From Elusimicrobiota bacterium (GTDB lineage Bacteria; Elusimicrobiota; Elusimicrobia; Elusimicrobiales; Elusimicrobiaceae): DNA of 7,195 nt. Where the stretch lies: contig JAIRLH010000175.1 in NCBI GenBank assembly GCA_031259485.1, forward strand, positions 1 to 7,195. Reading direction: 5' to 3'. Both the position numbers and the translations under genes were made by a program. The notes beneath the pieces were generated by a model. That model was given only the letters and a program-made list of their open reading frames with translations, was not told where the DNA came from and searched no databases. Positions 1-6,182 of this stretch are shown here, one piece after another. How positions within the stretch are numbered: the stretch's first letter is position 1; every line of letters starts with the position of its first letter.

Positions 1-644
1 TCGCTGGAAACGGTATCGTAAACTTTGCGCTGTCCTTCGTAAATTTTACCCAGCACGTGGTACAGCAATATATACAACTGCACGGCCTCAATATCCCATG
101 GCACTACATATAATTTTGCCACAAGTTCGGAGTTGATGTCATAATACGAGGACGAGTTGACGGAAGGATTTTCCGTATCCCAAGCCTCCTGTTGCGTGCC
201 TTTGCCATAATGGAATTCCCACTCCGTCGCTTCCGGTCTTATTATGCCTTTCGGGTCGGGCGGAGCAGGAAAAGCCCCTCCGGCGTAATAAAAATCGTAA
301 AGACTTATTTCGTGTTTTAACTTACCGGCCTGATCATCCCCAACTACCTCTTCGTCCAGCAGGATATCCTCTTTACCCCTCTCAAAATACTCCTCAAACA
401 GCCTGAAAGGATAAGCCCCGTTGGAATAAGCCAGATTGTTAAGGAAGTTGGAAGTGGCCGTAAGCTCCGTAAAAGCGGAAGTATCAAGGGCGAATTGGTG
501 GCGGATTTTCTCGCGCGATAATTTAGTCGTCTCAAACAATAAATAAATCGCCAGCAGTATCGTGGGGATAAGCAACAGCGCGGGCAGGGTTATCTGCCCT
601 TTTACGCCGCCGCAAACGCTCCGGAAGTTAGAGAAATTAAACAT
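1..644 (-). CDS. TadG/TadE-like membrane-anchored pilus-type protein, C-terminus cut by window edge
   Basis: The frame is open from an ATG at 644 to the left edge (214 codons seen, no stop). A short basic N-terminus leads to VKGQITLPALLLIP (about residues 14-27) and one hydrophobic helix to about residue 37. A charged stretch and FALDTSAFTELTA (51-63) follow. This pattern, with a G-Q junction, a proline-bearing helix and then a D-x-x-A/S-F segment, is typical of TadE/TadG-like proteins of Tad/Flp systems, which sit in the inner membrane with a large periplasmic domain. The rest (residues about 80-214) is soluble, rich in aromatic and acidic residues, and not recognised. The start follows the upstream pilin stop by 7 bp. 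The Shine-Dalgarno-like GAGGCGGA overlaps that TGA stop, which suggests translational coupling. The family call rests on the N-terminal 60 residues only; it could instead be a generic one-helix secreted protein. Confidence 0.6.
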   Translation of the reverse strand, partial: MFNFSNFRSVCGGVKGQITLPALLLIPTILLAIYLLFETTKLSREKIRHQFALDTSAFTELTATSNFLNNLAYSNGAYPFRLFEEYFERGKEDILLDEEVVGDDQAGKLKHEISLYDFYYAGGAFPAPPDPKGIIRPEATEWEFHYGKGTQQEAWDTENPSVNSSSYYDINSELVAKLYVVPWDIEAVQLYILLYHVLGKIYEGQRKVYDTVSS

Positions 645-654
645 TTCCGCCTCA
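645..654 (-). promoter_or_regulatory. Shine-Dalgarno region overlapping the upstream stop codon
   Basis: On the minus strand the TGA of the prepilin gene runs straight into GGCGGAA and then the ATG at 644, so GAGGCGGA serves as the ribosome site while containing part of the stop. This fixes the start of the TadG-like gene and suggests that its translation is coupled to that of the pilin. Confidence 0.5.
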
Positions 655-834
655 CTGCAAAATTCTGCCTATCATAGTGAAAAACCCGCCCGCAATCTGT
701 TTATGGAAAGCCGCGAAAAAAGCCAGAATGACGGAAACTATCATGCCGAGCATGAAAATAAACTCCGCGGTCTGCTGCCCGCGGTTTGACTTTATTAATT
801 CCAGCGCAGTTGCGGCTTCGGCTTTAAAAAACAT
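652..834 (-). CDS. Flp-like (class III) prepilin, 60 aa
   Basis: This is a very short prepilin. Residues 1-19 form a leader ending in KSNRG. The predicted prepilin peptidase cut falls between G19 and Q20 and leaves a mature protein of 41 residues. After the cut come Q(+1)-Q-T-A-E(+5)-F(+6). The glutamate at +5 followed by an aromatic matches the Flp motif (E-Y) and the class III QxSxEF motif. A single hydrophobic helix (about 25-43) follows, then a short amphipathic tail. Flp pilins assemble into thin Tad pili after processing by a TadV-type peptidase, and small TadE-like proteins share the same N-terminus. The start has a modest GGTGA upstream. The gene lies 25 bp after the response regulator and 7 bp before the TadG-like gene, so it probably shares their transcript. 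No peptidase, secretin or TadA ATPase is in the window. It could be a minor pilin rather than the main one. Confidence 0.7.
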   Translation of the reverse strand: MFFKAEAATALELIKSNRGQQTAEFIFMLGMIVSVILAFFAAFHKQIAGGFFTMIGRILQ

Positions 835-859
835 TTTTCACCCGTTTTATCCGGCCGGT

Positions 860-1522
860 TTATCTGTCCGGCGATATTATGTCCAGATTTATGGCTTTTA
901 CCACAGCCTCAGTCCTGCTTGTGACGCCGAGTTTGTGGAAAGCGCTGTTTAAATGGTTTTTGATCGTTTTGACGCTGCATTTAAGCTCAAGCGCGATCTC
1001 CTTATTGCTCAGGCCGTTGCCCAGATGGCTTAATACGCGGATTTCCGTCTTAGTAAGTTCGGAGCGGATCGGGAGGTTTTCGTCCATTTTGCGCAGGCCA
1101 TGCAGAAGTTTGCCCATGAGCTGATGCGGTATCATAAGGCCTTCCGAAGTAAAAGTGCGGATTGAATTTACCAGCTCCGCCGCGGGCAACATTTTGGAAA
1201 GGTATCCGTTGGCGCCGGCTTTGACGGCTTCCATCACGTGCGCTTCGTCCTCAAAACTGGACAGCATTAAAACATTTGCGGCCGGCGCGGCTTTTTTTAT
1301 CAGGCGCGTGGCGGATATTCCGTCAAGTTTGGGCAGCTTTATATCCATCAGCACGACGTCGGGCCGCAGTTTCCTGGCAAGGGCCACGGCCTCTTCGCCG
1401 TCGGCGGCTTCGCCGACGAGTTGTATCCACCTCTCGCCGGAGAGGATGTCCTTTATGCCCTCGCGAAACAGAGTCTGGTCATCCGCTACGAGAACTTTGA
1501 CGATTTTTTTCTTGACGGCCAT
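860..1522 (-). CDS. NarL/FixJ-type (LuxR-HTH) response regulator
   Basis: This is a 220-residue two-domain regulator of normal family length. The receiver domain (about 7-125) has the acidic pair D14-D15, the phosphoacceptor D60 in VLMDIKLPKLDG, the switch Ser at S88/S89, and K110. The C-terminal LuxR-type helix-turn-helix (about 155-215) has ELTKTEIRVL, then the recognition region GLSNKEIALELKCSVKTIKNH, and a closing SRTEAV. All key receiver residues are intact, so it should be phosphorylated by a histidine kinase and bind DNA as a dimer. The ATG at 1522 has a strong GGAGGA 5 nt upstream. The two kinases before it are obvious candidate partners. Pilus-type genes follow after only 25 bp, so it may be co-transcribed with them or regulate them. 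Its target is unknown. Confidence 0.95.
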   Translation of the reverse strand: MAVKKKIVKVLVADDQTLFREGIKDILSGERWIQLVGEAADGEEAVALARKLRPDVVLMDIKLPKLDGISATRLIKKAAPAANVLMLSSFEDEAHVMEAVKAGANGYLSKMLPAAELVNSIRTFTSEGLMIPHQLMGKLLHGLRKMDENLPIRSELTKTEIRVLSHLGNGLSNKEIALELKCSVKTIKNHLNSAFHKLGVTSRTEAVVKAINLDIISPDR

Positions 1523-1527
1523 ATTTG

Positions 1528-1547
1528 TCCTCCGCGCTGTTGCAGCG
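1528..1547 (-). promoter_or_regulatory. Strong Shine-Dalgarno with abutting small hairpin
   Basis: GGAGGA (1528-1533) lies 5 nt before the regulator ATG. Directly upstream is a perfect 5-bp stem with a TTG loop on the plus strand (CGCTG-TTG-CAGCG, 1535-1547). The hairpin leaves the ribosome site free but could affect its access. No regulatory role is shown. Confidence 0.5.
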
Positions 1548-1551
1548 TATT

Positions 1552-1578
1552 GAAATAAAAATCATCTATACTTATTTC
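1552..1578. repeat. 7-bp inverted repeat upstream of the response regulator
   Basis: GAAATAA (1552-1558) and TTATTTC (1572-1578) form a perfect inverted repeat with a 13-bp AT-rich spacer, about 30 bp before the regulator start. A TATAGA-like element lies inside it on the minus strand, but no good -35 hexamer is visible. It may be an operator for autoregulation. Chance in an AT-rich gap is also possible. Confidence 0.25.
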
Positions 1579-1628
1579 GGGGCAGGCTGACGGCCGCTTC
1601 GCTCCCCGCGACGACGGCTTTGCGCCGC

Positions 1629-2747
1629 TTATTTAACAGGCAGCGTGAAATTGAAAACCGCGCCGCGGCCCGCGCCTTCGCTTTGCGCCCAGATGCGGCC
1701 GCCGTGGCCGGCAATAATGTCCCGCGCTATCGCGAGCCCGAGCCCCAGCCTGCCGCCGGAGTCTTTCTGATAAAAACTTTCAAACAGTTTTTGGATTTCC
1801 TGCGGGGCTATTCCGCTCCCGCTGTCCTTAACAGATACTTTAGCATTTTTATCATCAATTTTCATCACTGAAATTACTATGGCGCCGTTTTGCGGCGTGT
1901 GGCGGATTGCGTTTTCCGCGATGTTTGAGAGCGCCTGCCTTATGCGCCGAATATCGCCTTGTACGCGGATTTCCCCCTCGCCCTCAAAAGACATGCCGAT
2001 GTTTTTGAGTTTCGCTTTCTCCTTAAAAACTTCCCACGCGGAGCGCACGGAGGACACAAGCTCAAAATCCGCCTTCTCAAGGCGAAGCTTGCCGTTTTCT
2101 ATGGCGGCCCAGTCAACAAGGTCTTTGACCAGGAAGAAAATCTGCTCTATACTCTCCTCCATAAAGCCCATTTTTTTCTTCTGATCGGCGGCGGGCGCCA
2201 TGATGGTGCGCCGCAGCATATCATAGCTCATCTTTACCGCCATCATGGAATTGGATAAATCATGCGACACGATGGAAAAGAATTTAGTTTTCATCGCGTT
2301 TAAATTGCACAGGTCTTTGTTGGTCGCCTGCAGGCGTTCAAGCAGCTCGCGGTTAGCCTGCTCAAGGCGGAGCTTTTCAAGCGCCATTCTGACCGCGCGT
2401 TTCAAATAATCAAAATTAACCGGTTTTATAAGGAAGTCGTAAACCGATTCCTGCAAAGCCTCCACGACGGTATTGAGCGATGCGTAAGCCGTTATCATAA
2501 TGATTTGCGAGCGCGTGTTGATTTTGCGGATTTCCCTGACGGCGTCCAGGCCGGTGCCGTCGGGCAGGTTATAATCCATAAGAATAACGCCGAAGAAATC
2601 TTTTCTTACCAGCTCCAGGCACCGCGCCGCGCTCAGGGCCTGCACAACGGCATAGCCCTCAAGCTCAAGCAGCTCGCTTAAGGTGGAACGCAGATTGTCG
2701 TCGTCGTCAACCACGAGTATTTTTACTTCTTCTTTTTCTTTCGTCAT
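1629..2747 (-). CDS. Soluble hybrid histidine kinase: receiver domain followed by HisKA-HATPase
   Basis: This 372-residue protein has no membrane segment, so it should be cytoplasmic. The receiver domain (about 8-122) has acidic residues D14-D15, phosphoacceptor D58 (LMDYNLPDG), T86 and K108 in LIKP. A coiled linker (about 122-150) leads to the dimerisation/phosphotransfer helix pair with H162 in FFSIVSHDLSNSM. The ATP-binding domain has N279 (NIAENAIRHTP), D308 (DSGSGI), an F box near 322-325 and a GLGLGLA lid (about 333-339). The H box departs from the common SHDLRNPL by lacking the proline. Putting the receiver before the kinase suggests that phosphorylation at D58 gates kinase activity, for example in a relay from the membrane kinase encoded upstream to the NarL regulator downstream. 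The order of the relay is inferred. A GGGGGGA stretch about 9 nt upstream of the ATG is a plausible ribosome site. Confidence 0.93.
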   Translation of the reverse strand: MTKEKEEVKILVVDDDDNLRSTLSELLELEGYAVVQALSAARCLELVRKDFFGVILMDYNLPDGTGLDAVREIRKINTRSQIIMITAYASLNTVVEALQESVYDFLIKPVNFDYLKRAVRMALEKLRLEQANRELLERLQATNKDLCNLNAMKTKFFSIVSHDLSNSMMAVKMSYDMLRRTIMAPAADQKKKMGFMEESIEQIFFLVKDLVDWAAIENGKLRLEKADFELVSSVRSAWEVFKEKAKLKNIGMSFEGEGEIRVQGDIRRIRQALSNIAENAIRHTPQNGAIVISVMKIDDKNAKVSVKDSGSGIAPQEIQKLFESFYQKDSGGRLGLGLAIARDIIAGHGGRIWAQSEGAGRGAVFNFTLPVK

Positions 2748-2839
2748 GCGGTTGCTTCCCCCCGCTCTTATCCATATAATTTATTTGCCGTCATTGCGTT
2801 TCTTTTAAATACCCGCGGCGGCGATAATTGCAAAGCGCC

Positions 2840-4675
2840 TCACCGCTCTTCCTTATACAGTTTAAAAACTATTGATATTTTCGTGCCTTTGCCGGCTTCG
2901 CTCCGTAAAACTATGTCAGCGTCATTGCGCGCGGCGACTTTCTTTACCACCGCCAGCCCCAGTCCGGTGCCGCGCGCCTTGGTGGTGAAGAACGGGTTAA
3001 AAATCTTTTCCTGTATGTCGGCCGGTATGCCCGGGCCCGTATCCCGCACCGAGACGATCGCGCTTTCCCCCTCGATTTTTGTTTTGATTGTGAGCTGCCC
3101 TCCTTCGGGCATCACTTCAACGCTGTTGGCGATGATATTGCGCACCGCCTGTTTCATCTCCTCCGTATCAATGCGCACCCGCGGGCGCTGCGGGCTGTAT
3201 TGCGCAACCACCTTTATATTCTGCGGCACGGGGTGGGAAGCAAGAATTTCCCTGACGTATAAATTCAAATCAACCGCGGCTAAAATCTGCTCGCGGCTGC
3301 GCGCGTAACCCAGGATTTCCTCTATGATGCCGTTGGCCTGCTTAATTTCCTGCTCTATCACCGAAATATTCTTTAACACCCGTCCGTCCGCGTTTTCGCC
3401 CAGTCGCGCCTTTATCAGATACAGCGAATTATTCATCACGGCCAGCGGGTTGCGTATTTCATGGCTTACTATGGACGCCATCTGTCCTATGGCCGCAAGC
3501 CGTTCCTTTTTGATAAGCTCTCCAAGAGCGGTGCGGAGCTCCTTGGTGCGGCTGCCCACGCGCAGCTCAAGCGACTGGTTGATTTCCTCCAGCCCCTGCC
3601 TGTCCTGGGCAAGCGCGTCCAGCTTGATTTTTATTGAATCCAGCATGCGCGCAAAAGCCACGGCAAGCGAACCGATTTCATTATCCGGCGCCGGCAGAGC
3701 GGGCAGGGCGGAGACTTCCCCGCCTTCAGCCAGATTGACGGCCCTGGTTATTATTTTTACGGGGCGTATTATTAAAGCCCACAGCGCAAAAGTAAGCAGC
3801 GAAACCAAAAGCAGCGCGCCGGCTGCAAATAAAATAATATGTTTAAAGCCGGCTCTCAGCAGGGCCGCGACTCTGTCTGCGGCGGTTGAATACCTCTCCT
3901 GATACACCAGCCACTGCGTAACGGAGTTTTGCGTCAATGCGCCGACGCGGCCTTTGTCCCGCAGCACAGAGCCCCCACCTCGCTCCGCATGAGAGCAAAG
4001 AGCTTCAAGTTTATCCCTGTAATTATCGCTTACCGCCGCGGCAAGGCCTTCTTTTGAAGAATAAATCAGAAACCCGCTCCTTGTGAAAACCAGCGTAAGC
4101 GTATCGGGCCGCGAAAGCCGCGAAAGCGCTCGCTCAAGCGGCTGCATATTGAATTCCGCCATGGCGCAGGAGCGGTTTTGCAGACCGCCGCCGGCATCCG
4201 CCGTCGGGAAAGCCATATTAAGAAGCAACTGCTTCCTGTAAAGATTTTTGCGGATTGCGCCGGTAAAAAGCCGCCCTTCTTCAATACAGGTTTTGTAAAC
4301 CGCGGGCCAGACTTCGCCGTAATCCACGTGCGGCCTGGCGCCGATAAGCGCCGTCTCCGCGCCTTTTGCGTTGAGCGATACCGCGCCGATTAAATCCGGC
4401 GCGACGGAGGTAAAATCATAAGCGGGCGCATTCCGCGCGCCGTCCGCGCCGCGGCCGGCGGCGAACAAAGCCTTAACCAGCGTTCCGTTGCGCTCGGCGT
4501 AATCGGTAATTTCTTCTGAGACCAGAGAATTGTAATATATTATTTGTTCTTCGGAATTTTCATTGAGCAGATCTTTGGCGGAGCCGTAAAAATAAAAACC
4601 GGCCGCCAGCGCGGGCAGGAGCGCGGCCGCAGCCAAAACGAAAAATAAGAAATAAACAAGATGACCCTTTTTCAT
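2840..4675 (-). CDS. Membrane sensor histidine kinase (periplasmic cache-like domain, HAMP, HisKA, HATPase)
   Basis: This is a 611-residue kinase with two membrane helices, about 6-28 and 278-303. The 250-residue domain between them is periplasmic. It has cache-like features such as DLIGAVSLNAKG (94-105) and GFLIYSSKEGL (201-211), but its ligand is unknown. A HAMP domain (about 302-354, with RPVKIIT and DNEIGSL) and a coiled linker (355-395) follow. H405 lies in a canonical SHEIRNPL H box. The ATP domain has N513 and N517 (NIIANSVEVMPEGG), D545 (DTGPGI), an IFNPFFTTK F box and GTGLGL (569-574). The combination resembles NtrB/AtoS-type kinases. All catalytic residues are present. There is no good Shine-Dalgarno close to the ATG at 4675, but MKKGHLVYF followed by a helix fits a membrane start. 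The gene lies after a strong terminator, so it needs its own promoter, which I could not identify. It heads the signalling cluster. Confidence 0.95.
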   Translation of the reverse strand: MKKGHLVYFLFFVLAAAALLPALAAGFYFYGSAKDLLNENSEEQIIYYNSLVSEEITDYAERNGTLVKALFAAGRGADGARNAPAYDFTSVAPDLIGAVSLNAKGAETALIGARPHVDYGEVWPAVYKTCIEEGRLFTGAIRKNLYRKQLLLNMAFPTADAGGGLQNRSCAMAEFNMQPLERALSRLSRPDTLTLVFTRSGFLIYSSKEGLAAAVSDNYRDKLEALCSHAERGGGSVLRDKGRVGALTQNSVTQWLVYQERYSTAADRVAALLRAGFKHIILFAAGALLLVSLLTFALWALIIRPVKIITRAVNLAEGGEVSALPALPAPDNEIGSLAVAFARMLDSIKIKLDALAQDRQGLEEINQSLELRVGSRTKELRTALGELIKKERLAAIGQMASIVSHEIRNPLAVMNNSLYLIKARLGENADGRVLKNISVIEQEIKQANGIIEEILGYARSREQILAAVDLNLYVREILASHPVPQNIKVVAQYSPQRPRVRIDTEEMKQAVRNIIANSVEVMPEGGQLTIKTKIEGESAIVSVRDTGPGIPADIQEKIFNPFFTTKARGTGLGLAVVKKVAARNDADIVLRSEAGKGTKISIVFKLYKEER

Positions 4676-4776
4676 TGCGCGCTACCAATCCCTCTTCGCC
4701 CGCGGCCTCCCCCGCTTGAAAGGCTGAGAAGCGAACGATTGTCCCAATACGGCGATTCTTTAAATTTGAGGCGGAG

Positions 4777-4802
4777 CCCCCTATCCCGCGCAGGGGAGAG
4801 GG
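4777..4802. repeat. Imperfect GC-rich hairpin (CCCTCTCCCC-type)
   Basis: On the minus strand, CCCTCTCCCCT-GCGC-GGGATAGGGGG can pair at 9 of 11 positions (two of these pairs are G-T wobbles, two mismatches). The sequence resembles the dispersed CCCTCTCCCC/GGGGAGAGGG intergenic repeats known in many bacteria. Only one copy is in the window, so repeat status is unproven. It lies between the terminator of the thioredoxin unit and the start of the membrane kinase gene, in the largest gap of the window (4676-4868). I see no gene or convincing promoter in the rest of that gap. Confidence 0.35.
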
Positions 4803-4819
4803 AAAATATCCAAACCGAT

Positions 4820-4854
4820 AAAAAAAAGGGGCATATCGCAATATGCCCCTTTTT
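4820..4854 (-). terminator. Strong rho-independent terminator after the thioredoxin-fold gene
   Basis: AAAAAGGGGCATAT (4823-4836), a 4-nt loop (4837-4840) and ATATGCCCCTTTTT (4841-4854) form a perfect 14-bp stem. On the minus strand the stem is followed by eight U residues (4820-4827). It begins 14 bp after the thioredoxin-gene stop. The symmetry also gives a shorter U tract on the plus strand, so it could act in both directions, although no plus-strand gene ends here. It separates the right-hand unit from the kinase cluster. Confidence 0.93.
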
Positions 4855-4868
4855 CCGCTAAAATACTA

Positions 4869-5822
4869 TCAGCATTGACCGCCGGCGGGCGCGGACGGCG
4901 CGTTTTTAGGCGACGCGTTCGCTATGCCCTCAAGCCCGGGTATGCCCGCGAGGCCGTTAATATCCGTTACGACGCGGCCTTCCCAAAGGAAAGTGGGCGA
5001 TGCGCTCACGCCGATTTTCTCGCCGTATTTCGCCTCCTGCTTCAGCAGTTCAACGCCGCGTTTCCATTCCTTGCCGAAAACTTTGGGGTTAATGCCGGCC
5101 TTTTTCGCCGCGACGTCCCACAAAGAGGATTGATAATCTTCGTTCCGGATTTCCAGATACTTCCAGAATTTATTGGGATATTTATCTTTTATGATAAGCT
5201 GGCGGATATTCTCCTCCCACTCGCCGGTGCCGTGCAGGCTGCGGAAAGCGTTTTTGCCTTCGCCGCCGCCCTCGCTGACGATATATCTGACGTCAACTTT
5301 TATATGCTCCGGAATACGGCCCTTATTCAAGGCTTCAATCACCCTGCCTTCGGCCATGGCGCCGTAAGGGCACTGCGACATTACAAAAAGCTCCAGCACG
5401 CCGGGTTTGCGCGGGTTGTTCATGTGCGTGCCCAGTCTGGTGGCCTTTTCAAAAATAATGAAATCCTTATTATCTTTGAGATAGCCCTGTTTTACATGCT
5501 CGCCGAATTTTTCTTCGGTCAGTTTGGTTTTGCCGAGTAAATAAAGCGGCATATAATCAAGGTTAAGGCCGGCGTATTTAGCGTCTTTAAGCGCGGCCTC
5601 GCGGTCCACGGCCGTGATTTCAAGCGGCACGCCCAAAAACCTTTCCAGGTTTGCGTTTAACGCCTGGTCAACCCCGCCGGAGGCTTCCCCGGCGGCCACT
5701 ATTACGGTTACGGGCGCGGCCGCAGGTTTAGCCGGCTCTTTAGCCGCCTTCTTTTTGGCCTGCGCGAAAGCGGCCCCCGCAAATAAAGCTAACGACAATA
5801 CGAACAATAATAATTTCTTCAT
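4869..5822 (-). CDS. Exported thioredoxin-fold (DsbA/GILT-like) protein with monothiol CPYG site
   Basis: This 317-residue protein has a clear Sec signal peptide (KK, hydrophobic core, cut near AFA-Q at 20/21) and a lysine/alanine-rich linker. Residues about 37-125 look like a cysteine-free thioredoxin-like domain (PVTVIVAAGE, and a DYMPLYLLG cis-proline-like segment). A second domain (about 141-300) has LFVMSQCPYGAMAE with C151, and a SASPTFLWEG cis-Pro loop (P276). The second cysteine of CxxC is replaced by G154. SLHGTGEWEEN (195-205) matches the spacing of the GILT signature (HG-x2-E, N) without its cysteines. The only other cysteine is the last residue, C317. A periplasmic thiol, chaperone or binding role is possible; classical dithiol oxidase chemistry is unlikely. 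The start at 5822 is chosen over an in-frame upstream ATG at 5900 because of the AGGAGGA and the signal peptide. It lies 31 bp after the small membrane gene. Confidence 0.82.
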   Translation of the reverse strand: MKKLLLFVLSLALFAGAAFAQAKKKAAKEPAKPAAAPVTVIVAAGEASGGVDQALNANLERFLGVPLEITAVDREAALKDAKYAGLNLDYMPLYLLGKTKLTEEKFGEHVKQGYLKDNKDFIIFEKATRLGTHMNNPRKPGVLELFVMSQCPYGAMAEGRVIEALNKGRIPEHIKVDVRYIVSEGGGEGKNAFRSLHGTGEWEENIRQLIIKDKYPNKFWKYLEIRNEDYQSSLWDVAAKKAGINPKVFGKEWKRGVELLKQEAKYGEKIGVSASPTFLWEGRVVTDINGLAGIPGLEGIANASPKNAPSAPAGGQC

Positions 5823-5832
5823 TTGTCCTCCT
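5823..5832 (-). promoter_or_regulatory. Shine-Dalgarno that fixes the start of the thioredoxin-fold gene
   Basis: AGGAGGA (5826-5832) followed by CAA and the ATG at 5822 is a near-perfect ribosome site, and it comes directly before a textbook signal peptide. The longer frame starting at 5900 would overlap the upstream gene and place 26 charged residues before the signal peptide. The core GGAGGACAAAT is the same as before the response regulator start. Confidence 0.85.
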
Positions 5833-5853
5833 ACATAATATACGCGTAGCGCG

Positions 5854-6153
5854 TTAATCCCCTTGCGGACCGGGGGCTTCCTCAACCTCTTCAATATCAA
5901 ACCTTATGCCTTTGATGCCGAAAGAACAGAAAAGATTGTAAACGAAGGCTATAACAACGCTGAGCACAAGCATTACCGCCGTTTCAACCAGTATCCCCAG
6001 AACAACCTGCATGATCATCTCTACCGCCGTGGCGGACGCGCTGAAATCCGGCGGGGCAAGCAAAGCCCGCGCCAGCGCCAGACCGAACAGCACCAGCGGA
6101 TAAGCCGATAAGAATAAAGAGCTTATGGTTATCTTTCTTATTTCCAGTTTCAT
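5854..6153 (-). CDS. Small two-helix membrane protein, DUF3566-like
   Basis: This 99-residue protein begins MKLEIRKITISS and has two hydrophobic helices (about 9-33 and 46-74) joined by a short loop (APPDFSASATAVE). A cytosolic-looking acidic tail ends in EEVEEAPGPQGD. The end of helix 2, FVYNLFCSFGIKGIRFDIEE, resembles the YN...GGI.v.l pattern of DUF3566 membrane proteins, and the N-terminal 'I-R-K-I-x-x-x-S' also fits. That assignment comes from memory of the family pattern and is tentative; the function is unknown. The start at 6153 is preferred over an in-frame ATG at 6204 because AAGGAGA lies 9 nt upstream of it, and because the upstream extension (MRRRLPARVNF...) would read through the GC hairpin. 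Its position between a membrane sensor and an exported thiol-fold protein suggests a shared envelope role. Confidence 0.78.
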   Translation of the reverse strand: MKLEIRKITISSLFLSAYPLVLFGLALARALLAPPDFSASATAVEMIMQVVLGILVETAVMLVLSVVIAFVYNLFCSFGIKGIRFDIEEVEEAPGPQGD

Positions 6154-6169
6154 AGTTTCTTGTCTCCTT
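6154..6169 (-). promoter_or_regulatory. Shine-Dalgarno that fixes the start of the small membrane gene
   Basis: AAGGAGA (6163-6169) is spaced 9 nt from the ATG at 6153. No comparable site precedes the longer in-frame start at 6204, which also lies only 9 bp after the stop of the sensor gene. Confidence 0.65.
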
Positions 6170-6182
6170 GTAAAATTAACGC

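Noticed and set aside
562..952. Plus-strand frames across the pilin genes
   Set aside because: These are shadows of the prepilin and TadG-like genes, with no domain or ribosome site support.
3324..3902. Plus-strand 192-residue open frame within the membrane kinase gene
   Set aside because: It is antisense to the HAMP and HisKA coding region, rich in serine and alanine as expected for a shadow frame, and has no ribosome site.
4676..4776. Sigma-70 promoter for the membrane kinase gene
   Set aside because: A promoter is expected here because of the upstream terminator, but no pair of hexamers with acceptable match and spacing is visible, so none is annotated.
4560..4841. Minus-strand 93-residue frame overlapping the start of the membrane kinase gene
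   Set aside because: It begins inside the terminator hairpin and has no ribosome site. Its sequence (FPSPLRGIGG) is what the GC-rich intergenic hairpin encodes by chance, and its 3' part is in another frame of the kinase gene.
4875..5540. Plus-strand 221-residue open frame
   Set aside because: It is a long shadow of the thioredoxin-fold gene. The minus-strand frame has a signal peptide, a ribosome site and family motifs, while the plus frame has no recognisable domain and begins inside the other gene's 3' end.
5842..5854. Short hairpin ACGCG-TAG-CGCGT before the thioredoxin-fold gene
   Set aside because: The stem is only 5 bp with no U tract, and it touches the stop codon of the upstream gene. 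It is too weak to call a terminator or regulatory element.
5823..5900. Upstream extension of the thioredoxin-fold gene to an ATG at 5900
   Set aside because: The extension is basic, overlaps the preceding gene and would bury the signal peptide. AGGAGGA directly precedes the ATG at 5822.
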